Assembly (NCBI GenBank): GCA_963765935.1
Contig: CAVXXX010000002.1
Location: forward strand, 372,001 to 436,000
DNA: 64,000 nucleotides
Direction: 5' to 3'
DNA from: JAMXLG01 sp963765935
GTDB lineage: Bacteria > Vulcanimicrobiota > Vulcanimicrobiia > Vulcanimicrobiales > Vulcanimicrobiaceae
This document shows positions 42,352 to 50,742 of the stretch, in pieces (the stretch's first letter is position 1; each line of letters opens with the position of its first letter). Below the pieces are notes generated by a model. It ran no database searches, had not been told where the DNA came from, and saw only the letters and a list, made by a program, of their open reading frames with translations. The translations under genes were made by a program, and so were the position numbers.

Positions 42352-42621
42352 TTACCTAACGAAGTTCGGGACGCTTGAAAAGATGCGGCTTGTAAAGTCC
42401 GTCAGCATCGCGAGCATGAACGGACCGAAGAACAACAGCGCGAGCGCCGCGACGAGAATCTTCGGAATGAACGCCAACGTCGGCTCTTGGATCTGCGTGA
42501 CCGACTGAAAGAGCGAGACCACGAGGCCGACCGCCATGCTCAGCAGCAAGACAGGCCCCGCCGCGACCATCGCAATGAAGATCGCCTCGCGTCCGATCGA
42601 AATGGCGTCGGCGAAGCTCAC
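42352..42621 (-). CDS. fliQ: Flagellar export gate protein FliQ
   Basis: The 89-residue protein has two membrane helices (AIFIAMVAAGPVLLLSMAVGLVVSLFQ; LAFIPKILVAALALLFFGPFML) and the conserved TQIQEPTLAFIPK turn. Its start overlaps the fliP stop by four bases. Confidence 0.95.
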   Translation of the reverse strand: MSFADAISIGREAIFIAMVAAGPVLLLSMAVGLVVSLFQSVTQIQEPTLAFIPKILVAALALLFFGPFMLAMLTDFTSRIFSSVPNFVR

Positions 42622-43427
42622 GTGTGAAAGCTCTGGAAGAGTGCGCTCACCGTGAGGTCCCAGCCGTCGACGAGAATGAAGATCAGAATCTTGAACGGCA
42701 GCGAGATGATGACCGGCGGAATCATCATCATGCCCATACTCAGCAAGATACTTGCGATCACCATATCGATGACAATGAACGGGATGTAGATCGCAAAGCC
42801 GATCTCAAACGCGGTCTTCAGTTCGGAAAGAACGAAGGCCGGAATCAAGAGGTACGTCGGGACGTCTTTTTGCGCCGTGGGACGCGGCTCTTTCGAGATC
42901 GAGTAAAAGAGCTGAATGTCTTTCTCGCGCGTTTGTTTGAACATGAACGCGCGCAGCGGGGTCGCGGCTCGGTCGAGTGCGACCGACTGCGTGATCTGAC
43001 TCTTCAAATACGGCTGCACCGCGTTCTTGTTCACGTCGCGAATGACGGGATTCATCACGAAGAACGTAAGCAGCAACGCGAGGCCGGCCAATACTTGGTT
43101 CGGAGGCACTTGCTGCGTTCCGATTGCCGTGCGCACGAACGAGAGTACAACGATGATACGCGTAAAAGAGGTCACCATCACGAGCAGCGTCGGCGCAAGC
43201 GCCAACACCGTCAGCAGCAGAAGAATCTGCAGCGCGCCGACGACTTGTTGCGGGCTCTTCGCCTGACCAACGCCGATATTCACTTGCGGAATCGGAACGG
43301 TCGGTGCCGTCGGTGCCGTTTGCGCCGCCGCAATGGCCGGTACGATCCAAAGCGTAAAGACGGCAACCGCCGCGCACAGCAAGAACGGGCTGTGGCGAGA
43401 CCACAGTTGTTTGGCCATCTCCCGCAT
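42618..43427 (-). CDS. fliP: Flagellar export gate protein FliP
   Basis: The start at 43427 gives 269 residues with a cleavable signal peptide (HSPFLLCAAVAVFTLWIVPAIAAA), then LVMVTSFTRIIVVLSFVRTAIGTQQVPPNQVLAGLALLLTFFVM and the C-terminal MGMMMIPPVIISLPFKILIFILVDGW, both diagnostic. FliP forms the core of the export channel with FliQ and FliR. The first three bases abut the fliO stop at 43430. Confidence 0.95.
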   Translation of the reverse strand: MREMAKQLWSRHSPFLLCAAVAVFTLWIVPAIAAAQTAPTAPTVPIPQVNIGVGQAKSPQQVVGALQILLLLTVLALAPTLLVMVTSFTRIIVVLSFVRTAIGTQQVPPNQVLAGLALLLTFFVMNPVIRDVNKNAVQPYLKSQITQSVALDRAATPLRAFMFKQTREKDIQLFYSISKEPRPTAQKDVPTYLLIPAFVLSELKTAFEIGFAIYIPFIVIDMVIASILLSMGMMMIPPVIISLPFKILIFILVDGWDLTVSALFQSFHT

Positions 43428-43429
43428 CG

Positions 43430-43783
43430 CTACTGTTTCCCGCGTAAGAATTTGAAGGCGTCGACGAGCGACGCACGTTGCACGCCCACGAGCGTGCGCT
43501 GTTCGGCAATCCACGTTTCGACGTCGTCGCCAGAAAGCTCACCGAGCGTCGTCACGTGACCATTGCCGGCACCGAGCAGAAAATAATTCTTTCCGACTTT
43601 CACGACGTGTACCGCCGTATGCTGCGCAAGCGCCGTAGATTCCAGGACCGTGACGAGCCGGCGATCGGCGGACGCAAGCACGCGCCCGCGCGCAAGTCCG
43701 CGCACGAGCGCATAGAGGCCGCCGAGCATGAGCGCGACGACCACGAGCGCGAGAATATAATTAACCCAAAAACTTCCGGACAT
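43430..43783 (-). CDS. fliO: Flagellar assembly protein FliO
   Basis: The 117-residue protein has one N-terminal membrane helix (YILALVVVALMLGGLYALVRGL) and a small SH3-like domain with the FliO pattern (RLVTVLESTALAQHTAVHVVKVGKNYFLLGAG). It helps FliP oligomerise. Short and divergent, but position directly before fliP and the motif agree. Confidence 0.9.
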   Translation of the reverse strand: MSGSFWVNYILALVVVALMLGGLYALVRGLARGRVLASADRRLVTVLESTALAQHTAVHVVKVGKNYFLLGAGNGHVTTLGELSGDDVETWIAEQRTLVGVQRASLVDAFKFLRGKQ

Positions 43784-43894
43784 AATCGATTAGCTAACGG
43801 GATTCACTTTAGGTCAGGCCTAGGAGCGGAACGCCGAAGTGGACTACGGTCCATGAGGCGTTTCGCGACGACGGCCTGGCGTAAAGGGAACCCG

Positions 43895-44782
43895 TTACGT
43901 TCCTACCTGGGGATTGAGTTCAGAGATCTTCACCGCGTATTTGTCGTCGACGACGACGACTTCGCCGCGCGCGATCAAGATGTTGTTGACGTAGAGGTCG
44001 ATCGGTTCGGCGGCAAGCTTATCCAGCTCGAACACCGTGCCCGATTGCAGCGAGACGACTTCGCGAAGCGGCATCACCGTCTTGCCGAGCACCGCGCTGA
44101 TTTGCAGCGGCACGTCGTGTACGAGGTCGAGATTCGCTTGCCCCGGTTGCGCCGTACGCACTTGCGTCGGCTGCATCGACGTATATTCGACGCCGTGCGC
44201 GTTGGCTGGAGTCGACGGCGGCTTCGCCTTCGCCGGGCCCGCGGGCACGGGTGCAGAAGCCGCGGCAGTGGCCGCACCAAGCCCGAGCTTCGAAAGCGTG
44301 ATCGCGGCGAAATCGATGCTGATCTTCGGTGAGAGATCCGAACCGATGCTCACCATCCCGTCGTACGATTCGAACGGCGGCGGCGGAAGCAGCGTTGCGT
44401 CGCTGCACAAAGCAGCATGCACGCCGTCGGCCGATGCGCCGACTCCCTTTGCAAGCGCTTCGACCATCGCGGTTGCTATCTGCGAGACGGTTTCGGAAGC
44501 GATTGAGAGCTGCATCGGACCCATCTCGAGGCCCATGTCATCGCCACCGAGCATGAGGCCGACGATCTTCTGCATATCGGAGGTCTGAAAACGAACGACG
44601 ACTTGCGCACCGACGGACGGAATGTCCGCAATGGTCACAAGCTCGTCACCGTCGGTACGAATGGATCCTTCGTGATCGTGCCGCACGGCCGCACTGATCG
44701 ACGGGGGCGCTTCCACCAACCGGCCGAGAACCGAGCCGGCCGCGGCCAGCATCGCGTCGGCAAGCTGTTGTATATCGGGCAT
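43895..44782 (-). CDS. fliY: FliY-like FliN: switch protein with CheC-like N-terminal domain
   Basis: The 295-residue protein is far longer than plain FliN (about 130). Residues 1-175 form a CheC/FliY-like domain, but the phosphatase helix (SETVSQIATAMVEAL) keeps little of the E-x2-N pattern, so CheY-P phosphatase activity is doubtful. After a Pro/Ala linker, the C-terminal ~80 residues are the SpoA/FliN domain (LDLVHDVPLQISAVLGKTVMPLREVVSLQSGTVFELDKLA). It builds the C ring with FliM, whose gene overlaps its operon three bases upstream. About 110 bases without a gene separate it from fliO. Confidence 0.9.
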   Translation of the reverse strand: MPDIQQLADAMLAAAGSVLGRLVEAPPSISAAVRHDHEGSIRTDGDELVTIADIPSVGAQVVVRFQTSDMQKIVGLMLGGDDMGLEMGPMQLSIASETVSQIATAMVEALAKGVGASADGVHAALCSDATLLPPPPFESYDGMVSIGSDLSPKISIDFAAITLSKLGLGAATAAASAPVPAGPAKAKPPSTPANAHGVEYTSMQPTQVRTAQPGQANLDLVHDVPLQISAVLGKTVMPLREVVSLQSGTVFELDKLAAEPIDLYVNNILIARGEVVVVDDKYAVKISELNPQVGT

Positions 44783-44785
44783 CTA

Positions 44786-45781
44786 CTATTCGTCCTCGTT
44801 CGCTACGACGTGTGCGACTTGCACTGCCAAGTGATCTTTATTGACTCCGGGGAACACCCGGAACTTCTCTCTTTCGTTCACACGCGCCGATAGCGGCTCG
44901 TTCGTCGGCTTATCGAAGACGACGACATCGCCTTCGCGCAAACTCACGAGGTCGCGCAGCGACACGATCGTGTGGCCGAGCTCGACTTGAACTTCGACGG
45001 CCGCGCGCTCGACGTTGCGCGTTAATTGCGCGATGTCTTCTTCCGTCATTCCGCGTCCGGCCATAACCGTCGGCGACCATTGGAAATCGGTGAGCTGCGT
45101 GCTGATGGACTGCAGCACCAGATACGGCAGGCAGAAGTTCATCACGCCGGCCATGTCGCCGATCTTCAATTCCATCGACACATACGCGACGATTTGATCG
45201 AGCGGAATAATGCGCGGGATAAACTGCGGGTTCGAATCGAGCGCTTCGATCTTCAGCGAGAGCGTGAGCAGGTAGTTCCACGACTCGCGGTAGCTGTTGA
45301 GCATGCGAGCCATGAAGCGCTGCATCAGCGTGCGTTCGATATCGGTGAGATCGCGCAGCTTATTCGGGAACCAGCCGGGACCGCCGAGCAAACGATCGAT
45401 GATCGAGAACACGAGGTTCAGATCGACTTGGACGATACCGCTTCCGGGAAGTGGATCCATGGAGTAAATCCCGAGGATCGACGGAATGCCGATCGACGCG
45501 ATGAAGTCGCCATAGCTGATCTGCTCGATCGAGACGATCGTCGCTTCCACGCGCGTGCGCAGGTAGACGGAGAGCGAGTTGTTGAGGAGACGGGTGAAGT
45601 TCTCGTGCAGCGTCCGCAGCGTCTGCAGCTGATTGTTGGTGAATTTATCGAGACGCTTGTTGAAGCGGAAATCGAACGACTTTACACGTCGTCCGTCGAT
45701 CGCTTCCTTTGCCGGCGCGCCTCCGGTACCGGAGAGTTGATTGATGAGTGCATCAATCTCTTCTTGTGAAAGACTAGACAT
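44786..45781 (-). CDS. fliM: Flagellar motor switch protein FliM
   Basis: The 331-residue protein starts with the CheY-P-binding peptide (MSSLSQEEIDALINQL), followed by the CheC-like middle domain (FDFRFNKRLDKFTNNQLQTLRTLHENFTRLL; PGSGIVQVDLNLVFSIIDRLLGGPG) and the C-terminal SpoA domain (VQVELGHTIVSLRDLVSLREGDVVVFDK). All switch residues expected for CheY control are present. Nine bases separate it from motB. Confidence 0.96.
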   Translation of the reverse strand: MSSLSQEEIDALINQLSGTGGAPAKEAIDGRRVKSFDFRFNKRLDKFTNNQLQTLRTLHENFTRLLNNSLSVYLRTRVEATIVSIEQISYGDFIASIGIPSILGIYSMDPLPGSGIVQVDLNLVFSIIDRLLGGPGWFPNKLRDLTDIERTLMQRFMARMLNSYRESWNYLLTLSLKIEALDSNPQFIPRIIPLDQIVAYVSMELKIGDMAGVMNFCLPYLVLQSISTQLTDFQWSPTVMAGRGMTEEDIAQLTRNVERAAVEVQVELGHTIVSLRDLVSLREGDVVVFDKPTNEPLSARVNEREKFRVFPGVNKDHLAVQVAHVVANEDE

Positions 45782-45790
45782 GCAGCGGAG

Positions 45791-46573
45791 CTACGGCCCT
45801 TTCTCTTCGTACGAACCGGGACTCGTGGAAATGCGGCCGCGAAGCAACACGATATCCACGCGCCGGTTCTGTTGGCGCTCGGCATCCGTGGTGTTTTTCG
45901 TACGCGGCCGGAACTCTCCATAGCCGGTCGCGGATATGCGTCGTGCGTTTATGCCGTCGCTTTCCACCAAGCGCCGAGCCACGCCGACGGCACGCGCCGA
46001 CGAGAGCTCCCAGTTGGTTGGAAATTGCGACGTGGAAATCGGCACGTTGTCCGTATTTCCCTCGATCGCGATTTCATTGCCGTTTCGCCTGAGAAACGGC
46101 GCTATCCCGTCGATAATATTCACGGTTTGCGGACGCAGCTGCGCGCTGCCGCTGTCGTAGTACGACTTGTCCGAAAGCAGCGTGATGACGAGACCACGCG
46201 ATTCCGCGTGCACTTGCACCTGATTTTCCAGATGGTTCTGCTTGACGTACTTTTCGAGCTCTTTCTGAATCGCCGGGATACTCGAACTCGCCTCGAACGA
46301 CTGCTCGCCGTTCGCGCCGCCGTTGGGCGGCTGGTTGAGCGACCACACATTGTTGAATCCGCCGGAAACCGATTTGGCGAACGCCTGAACCTTTACGCGG
46401 CTGATCGTCGACATCGCAAAGAGTATGATGAAGAGCGCGAGCATGAGGGTGATCATGTCCGCATATGTGAGCAGCCAGCGCATCATGCCGGCTGTCTCGA
46501 GTTTCTCTTGCGATTTCTTCTTGCGAAGTCCCGACTCGGCGGCACGGGCCGCGCTTTTGATCGGTTGCGACAT
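45791..46573 (-). CDS. motB: Stator protein MotB
   Basis: The 260-residue protein has one membrane helix near residue 40 that includes the proton-binding Asp (MMRWLLTYADMITLMLALFIIL), a plug region, and a C-terminal OmpA-like peptidoglycan-binding domain (IEGNTDNVPISTSQFPTNWELSSARAVGVARRLVES). It anchors the MotAB stator to the wall. Start lies eleven bases after motA. Confidence 0.95.
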   Translation of the reverse strand: MSQPIKSAARAAESGLRKKKSQEKLETAGMMRWLLTYADMITLMLALFIILFAMSTISRVKVQAFAKSVSGGFNNVWSLNQPPNGGANGEQSFEASSSIPAIQKELEKYVKQNHLENQVQVHAESRGLVITLLSDKSYYDSGSAQLRPQTVNIIDGIAPFLRRNGNEIAIEGNTDNVPISTSQFPTNWELSSARAVGVARRLVESDGINARRISATGYGEFRPRTKNTTDAERQQNRRVDIVLLRGRISTSPGSYEEKGP

Positions 46574-46584
46574 AATCCCTTACG

Positions 46585-47427
46585 CTAAGCCGACGACGCC
46601 GAGTAGCCCGCTTCGCCCGCCATCGCGCCGCCCTCTTCGATGTCCGTCTCCCGGTCTTTGGGATCGAGGAACGCGAGAAGCTTCTCTTCCAGGAGACGCG
46701 GATTGTCGCCGGCTTGAATCGCGAGAATGCCTTCGATCATGATCTCACGCATGAGCAGCATCTGGCTGTTGCGCTCTTTGATTTTGTTGCCGACCGGCAG
46801 CCACAACAGATTCGCGAACATGATGCCGTAGAACGTCGCTACGAAGGCTACGGCTGTCGCGGTTCCGATCGATCCGGCAATATTCGTGCTCTGACTCGCT
46901 TCGCCGAGACCCTTGAGCATGCCGATCAATCCGAGAACTGTACCGATGATGCCGAGCGTCGGCGAATAACCGCCGAGATTCATGAAGACCTGCTCGGCCT
47001 TCGCGCCCTGTTCTTGCGCGTTGGAAACTTCGGTTTCGAGGACTTTGCGAATGATCTCGGTATCGCGTCCATCGATGACGAGCTGAATGCCCTTGCGCAT
47101 GAAGTCGTCGTCGAGCGCAGCAGCCTCGTTCTCGAGCGCGAGCAAACCTTCGCGACGCGCTTTTTCAGCAAACGACACGAGCGTTGAAATAATGTCGCGC
47201 TCGTGGTAGTTCACTTCGGAAAATGCGGTCTTCAGGCCGCCCATGAATCCGCGAATGAACGTTCGCATCGGAAACGACGTCAACGTCGCGCCGATCGAGC
47301 CGCCGATGATCAGAACGAGGGCATCCCAACGTCCAAAAAAGATACGTGGGTCGATGCCGCCCACGAAGCCGGCCAAAAAGATCGCACCGAACCCTATAAC
47401 CAGGCCGATGATCGTCGCTAAATCCAA
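46585..47427 (-). CDS. motA: Stator protein MotA
   Basis: The 280-residue protein has four membrane helices and the MotA/TolQ family stretch (GGYSPTLGIIGTVLGLIGMLKGL...GTATAVAFVATFYGIMFANLLWLP). The cytoplasmic loop holds charged residues that touch FliG. It is paired with motB and lies 85 bases after flbD. Confidence 0.95.
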   Translation of the reverse strand: MDLATIIGLVIGFGAIFLAGFVGGIDPRIFFGRWDALVLIIGGSIGATLTSFPMRTFIRGFMGGLKTAFSEVNYHERDIISTLVSFAEKARREGLLALENEAAALDDDFMRKGIQLVIDGRDTEIIRKVLETEVSNAQEQGAKAEQVFMNLGGYSPTLGIIGTVLGLIGMLKGLGEASQSTNIAGSIGTATAVAFVATFYGIMFANLLWLPVGNKIKERNSQMLLMREIMIEGILAIQAGDNPRLLEEKLLAFLDPKDRETDIEEGGAMAGEAGYSASSA

Positions 47428-47511
47428 CGTCGCTCTCCGCTTGTAGCTCGCGTCTTAATCGGGTATCGGCCGACGCAGCAGCTTACTCAAGCTTTAGTAA
47501 ACCTGCGCTTG

Positions 47512-47709
47512 CTAGGTCGTCCCACTGGGCGAGTGAATTCTCCGCTTGAAATCGATGATCTTGGCCTGAACGTCGGCCATACGGTCGCGCACCACGATTC
47601 GGTTTCCCGAGGTCAAGGTGATGACCGTGTCCGGGGTCTCTTCGATTTGTTCGATGAGGTCCGAGTTGACCATAACCGGGTGGCCGTTGAGGCGGGTGAG
47701 TGCTATCAC
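47512..47709 (-). CDS. flbD: FlbD family protein
   Basis: The 65-residue protein matches the short FlbD family found beside flgE and motA in many Firmicutes and related phyla: MIALTRLNGHPVMVNSDLIEQIEETPDTVITLTSGNRIVV. The name clashes with the unrelated Caulobacter regulator FlbD. Its exact role is not settled; a link to hook/motor assembly is inferred from conserved context. Confidence 0.9.
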   Translation of the reverse strand: MIALTRLNGHPVMVNSDLIEQIEETPDTVITLTSGNRIVVRDRMADVQAKIIDFKRRIHSPSGTT

Positions 47710-47764
47710 GTGAGCTTCTTCTTCATTATTAGGTCCGGGACGAGGCCTTGTTCGGACGATTTTC

Positions 47765-47795
47765 GGGGGCGGCGGGGTGCTGGTCCGCCGCCCCC
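47765..47795. terminator. Strong GC hairpin between flgE and flbD
   Basis: An exact 11-bp inverted repeat (GGGGGCGGCGG at 47765-47775, CCGCCGCCCCC at 47785-47795) with a nine-base loop lies just after the flgE stop on the minus strand. It lacks a T tract, so it may stabilise the flgE mRNA end or cause partial termination before the motor genes rather than stop transcription fully. Confidence 0.5.
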
Positions 47796-47836
47796 GCCGG
47801 CGCCCTCCATGGCACCGGCAAAGTTAGTCCGCGCTA

Positions 47837-49672
47837 CTAATTTTCAGATGCGCGGAGATTCTCGAGCGTGATCAGGTTCTGGTCCGCCGTCGTGATGCCG
47901 CGCGAGTTCGCTTCGAACGCGCGTTGCGCCACGATCAGCTTCGTGAACTGGTCACCGAGATTGACGTTCGACTCCTCGAGCGATCCGCTGACGATGCTTC
48001 CATAGCGGCCGCTCGCGGCGGTACCAACTTGCGCGAGGCCCGACGAAGCGGTCGTTGCAAACTGGTTGCTGCCGACACGTTGCAAACCTTCTTCGTTTTG
48101 GAACGTCGCCACGGCAATCTGCGCGAGCGTCTTCGTCTGACCGTTCGTGAACGATCCGGTGATCGTTCCGTCCTGACCAACGGAGATATTCGAGAGCGTT
48201 CCGGCCGCGTAACCGTTCTGCGAAATCACATTCGCAGAGTACGAACCCGCGAGACTTGCATTCCCGGAGAAGTCGATCCCGATCGGACCTGTTGCCGGCG
48301 GTGGCGCGCCGGTGCTCGCATTGTTCTGCGTACCGGTGCCCCATGTCGAGATGTCGAGCTGATTACCATCGGCGAGTGCAGCTTGATTGCCGGTAGTGTG
48401 AAGGTAATTGGGCGAACTGATAACTGGGTTCGCGCCGGTTATACCCTCGATCGACGACGTGTTGATGAACTGTCCGTTCTGATCGAAGTACGCGTAACCA
48501 ATAACGCCCGAGCTGCCGACGTTCGTTTTCGCGGCGGTGACAACACCAGCATTCTGTGTCGCCGCCGTCCCGAGGGACGTAAACTGCGTTCCATCGGTGA
48601 AGCTGACGCTCACCGACCAACGCGTTGCCGGTTTTACAACGTTCCCTGCAGGGTTCGTCACGCCGGAGGGGAGGCCGCTATTAGCGCCGGTGAGGTTGAA
48701 CGTCGCCGCGCCTGGCGGAAGCGGCGATGCACCGATCGTGAACGTCGCGCCGTCGAACGTGACCGTTTGTCCGGCAGTTGCATTCAACGTATTTGCGCCA
48801 CCATCGGTTATCTGCACCGTCGTCGGCGACGTCTGCGTAACCGTGACCGCGGCCGTATTCGGCGCACCCGGCGGGAAGGTAACGCCGCCGGCGCTGATGA
48901 TACCTGCGGTGCCACCGACCGCGCTCGCGACTGCTTTTTGCGCGCCGGCCGCATCAGGCGTGTAGGTTACCGTCGCTTGGTGCGCGTTTCCGAGTGAATC
49001 ATAGATCGTCGTCGAGATCGTTTTCGGCGTTGCGGAAGCGGTGCCGTTGACCTGGTCCAGAAACGCTTGTTGCCATTGGGTCTGATCGAGATTGCCGCCC
49101 ATCGACATGTCGAAGACTTGATCGCTCGAGTTCGGGCCGACTTTCACGCCGGCGCCCGTAGCCGTCGCTTGTTCCGTCAAACCGATCGGAATATTGATGT
49201 CCGCCGGCGTGCCGGTCTGCGTGACTTGGCCGCTCGAATTCGCCGTGTAGCCTTGCACTGCGAGTCCGGATGCCGGATCGTACAACAAGCCGCTCGAGTT
49301 GAGCGAGAATGCGCCGTCGCGGGTGTAGACCGGCGAGCCCGAGCCGTCCGGCGGGCGCAGGATGAAGAATCCGTCGCCGTTGAGGGCGAGGTCGGTGTTG
49401 ACGCCGGTCGTTTCCAATCCGCCTTGCGCGAATTGTGTGTCGACAGTGTTCACCTTGACGCCGAGACCGAAGTCTTGCGGATTCGTTCCGCCTTGCGACT
49501 GGGTCGGTCCCGTCGCGCCTTGAACCTGTTGGTAGAACTGATCGGCAAAGGTCATGCGTTGACCTTTGAATCCGACGGTGGCCGTATTCGCAATATTGTT
49601 CGAGAGCATGTCGATCCAGCTCTGATATGCGTTTAGGCCGGTAACCCCGATGTTCAATGCATCGAAAGCCAT
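47837..49672 (-). CDS. flgE: Flagellar hook protein FlgE
   Basis: The 611-residue protein has the conserved N-terminal rod-type helix (NAYQSWIDMLSNNIANTATVGFKGQRMTFADQ), the LNGDGFFIL and TRDGAF motifs, and the C-terminal helix (GSLEESNVNLGDQFTKLIVAQRAFEANSRGITTADQNL). The middle, about residues 230-480, is a long Thr/Ala/Gly-rich insert of variable hook domains. It is longer than the ~400 residues of enteric FlgE, as is common in other phyla. Confidence 0.95.
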   Translation of the reverse strand: MAFDALNIGVTGLNAYQSWIDMLSNNIANTATVGFKGQRMTFADQFYQQVQGATGPTQSQGGTNPQDFGLGVKVNTVDTQFAQGGLETTGVNTDLALNGDGFFILRPPDGSGSPVYTRDGAFSLNSSGLLYDPASGLAVQGYTANSSGQVTQTGTPADINIPIGLTEQATATGAGVKVGPNSSDQVFDMSMGGNLDQTQWQQAFLDQVNGTASATPKTISTTIYDSLGNAHQATVTYTPDAAGAQKAVASAVGGTAGIISAGGVTFPPGAPNTAAVTVTQTSPTTVQITDGGANTLNATAGQTVTFDGATFTIGASPLPPGAATFNLTGANSGLPSGVTNPAGNVVKPATRWSVSVSFTDGTQFTSLGTAATQNAGVVTAAKTNVGSSGVIGYAYFDQNGQFINTSSIEGITGANPVISSPNYLHTTGNQAALADGNQLDISTWGTGTQNNASTGAPPPATGPIGIDFSGNASLAGSYSANVISQNGYAAGTLSNISVGQDGTITGSFTNGQTKTLAQIAVATFQNEEGLQRVGSNQFATTASSGLAQVGTAASGRYGSIVSGSLEESNVNLGDQFTKLIVAQRAFEANSRGITTADQNLITLENLRASEN

Positions 49673-49770
49673 GAAATGACCTCACATGTAGATCCGCAAC
49701 GCTTCAATCTTTCCGCGTCGCGGCCGAGGCTCCGCATGCGGTCCGCCCCGGGTAGTAGTATTGAGTTGTC

Positions 49771-50193
49771 TTAAATGATTGCCGCCGAGTCGATGTTGGT
49801 GAACACGTTCTCCTTCATCGAATCGGAATCGACCGCAGTGATGACCGTGCGGTTTTTGATGCTCACGACCATTGCGACGTCGCGAACGATGAAGAGCGAA
49901 TTTTTCGCTCCTTTCGCGGCGGCTTTGTCTGCCATCGCGTTCATGCGCGTCACGTCGTCGGACGTGAGGCTGATGTTGCGCGATTGCAAACGCTGCATGG
50001 CGTGCGCTGAGAATTTGAGCGGTTCCGAGCCGCTCGTCGTGGTCGCCGGTTGAGTTGCCGTAGCTGCGTCGAGTACCGAACGGAAACTCTGCGCGCCGGT
50101 AGGCGGAATCTCGACCGGACGTCCAACCGGACGTGGTCCTGGTCCCGGGATAATCCCGGGTTGTGGTATGCGATTGATCTCGTTGTTGTCCAT
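49771..50193 (-). CDS. Flagellar operon protein, TIGR02530 family
   Basis: The 140-residue protein has a Pro/Gly-rich N terminus and the conserved C-terminal domain of the TIGR02530 flagellar family (FSAHAMQRLQSRNISLTSDDVTRMNAM...NSLFIVRDVAMVVSIKNRTVITAVD...NVFTNIDSAAII). The family is found between flgD and flgE in many bacteria and is thought to assist hook assembly; its mechanism is unknown. Five bases separate it from flgD. Confidence 0.9.
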   Translation of the reverse strand: MDNNEINRIPQPGIIPGPGPRPVGRPVEIPPTGAQSFRSVLDAATATQPATTTSGSEPLKFSAHAMQRLQSRNISLTSDDVTRMNAMADKAAAKGAKNSLFIVRDVAMVVSIKNRTVITAVDSDSMKENVFTNIDSAAII

Positions 50194-50198
50194 GGAGG

Positions 50199-50729
50199 CT
50201 ACTGCCCCGTGCTCGAGCCCGTCGCCGACGTCGCGCCGATACCGACGATCTCCGAAGTCGAGAACAACAGCGCGCTACCGTTGTTATCCGTGTAGACTTT
50301 GCCGCTGCTATCCGTCATCGTGAAGTACGGTTGCCCGTTCTGCACTTCGACTGACTGGATCGTTCCGGTGACGTTGGACGAACTGCTCGAGCTTGTCGAT
50401 CCGCTGCTGCTTCCAACGTTCACCGTGGCTTGCTTACCGATTAACGATGCGGCTTGCATGACGCCGAAGTTGCTTTGGAAGTTTTGGAACGAGCTAGAGA
50501 GTTGCTCCTGATACTGCAACGCCGACATCTGCGCGAGCTGCGTCACCGACTGAGTCGGATCTTGCGGCTGCGTGGGATCTTGGTTTTGCAATTCCGTGGT
50601 CAACAACTGAAGAAACGCATCGGGACCTAACGTGGAACCACTCGACGAAGTATTCTTCGTCGGTTGATTGACGCCGATCAGCGAATCGATCGGTTGCGGC
50701 GTCGTTCCAGCTACAAATGCCGATGGCAT
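50199..50729 (-). CDS. flgD: Hook-capping protein FlgD
   Basis: The start at 50729 has AGAGGAA eight bases upstream and gives 176 residues. The FlgD N-terminal motif is clear (LGPDAFLQLLTTELQNQDPTQPQDPTQSVTQLAQMSALQYQEQL), followed by a Ser-rich stretch and a short beta domain (GTIQSVEVQNGQPYFTMTDSSGKVY). It caps the growing hook. The longer reading to 50915 runs into fliK and is unlikely. Confidence 0.92.
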   Translation of the reverse strand: MPSAFVAGTTPQPIDSLIGVNQPTKNTSSSGSTLGPDAFLQLLTTELQNQDPTQPQDPTQSVTQLAQMSALQYQEQLSSSFQNFQSNFGVMQAASLIGKQATVNVGSSSGSTSSSSSSNVTGTIQSVEVQNGQPYFTMTDSSGKVYTDNNGSALLFSTSEIVGIGATSATGSSTGQ

Positions 50730-50742
50730 GTGTTCCTCTTTC

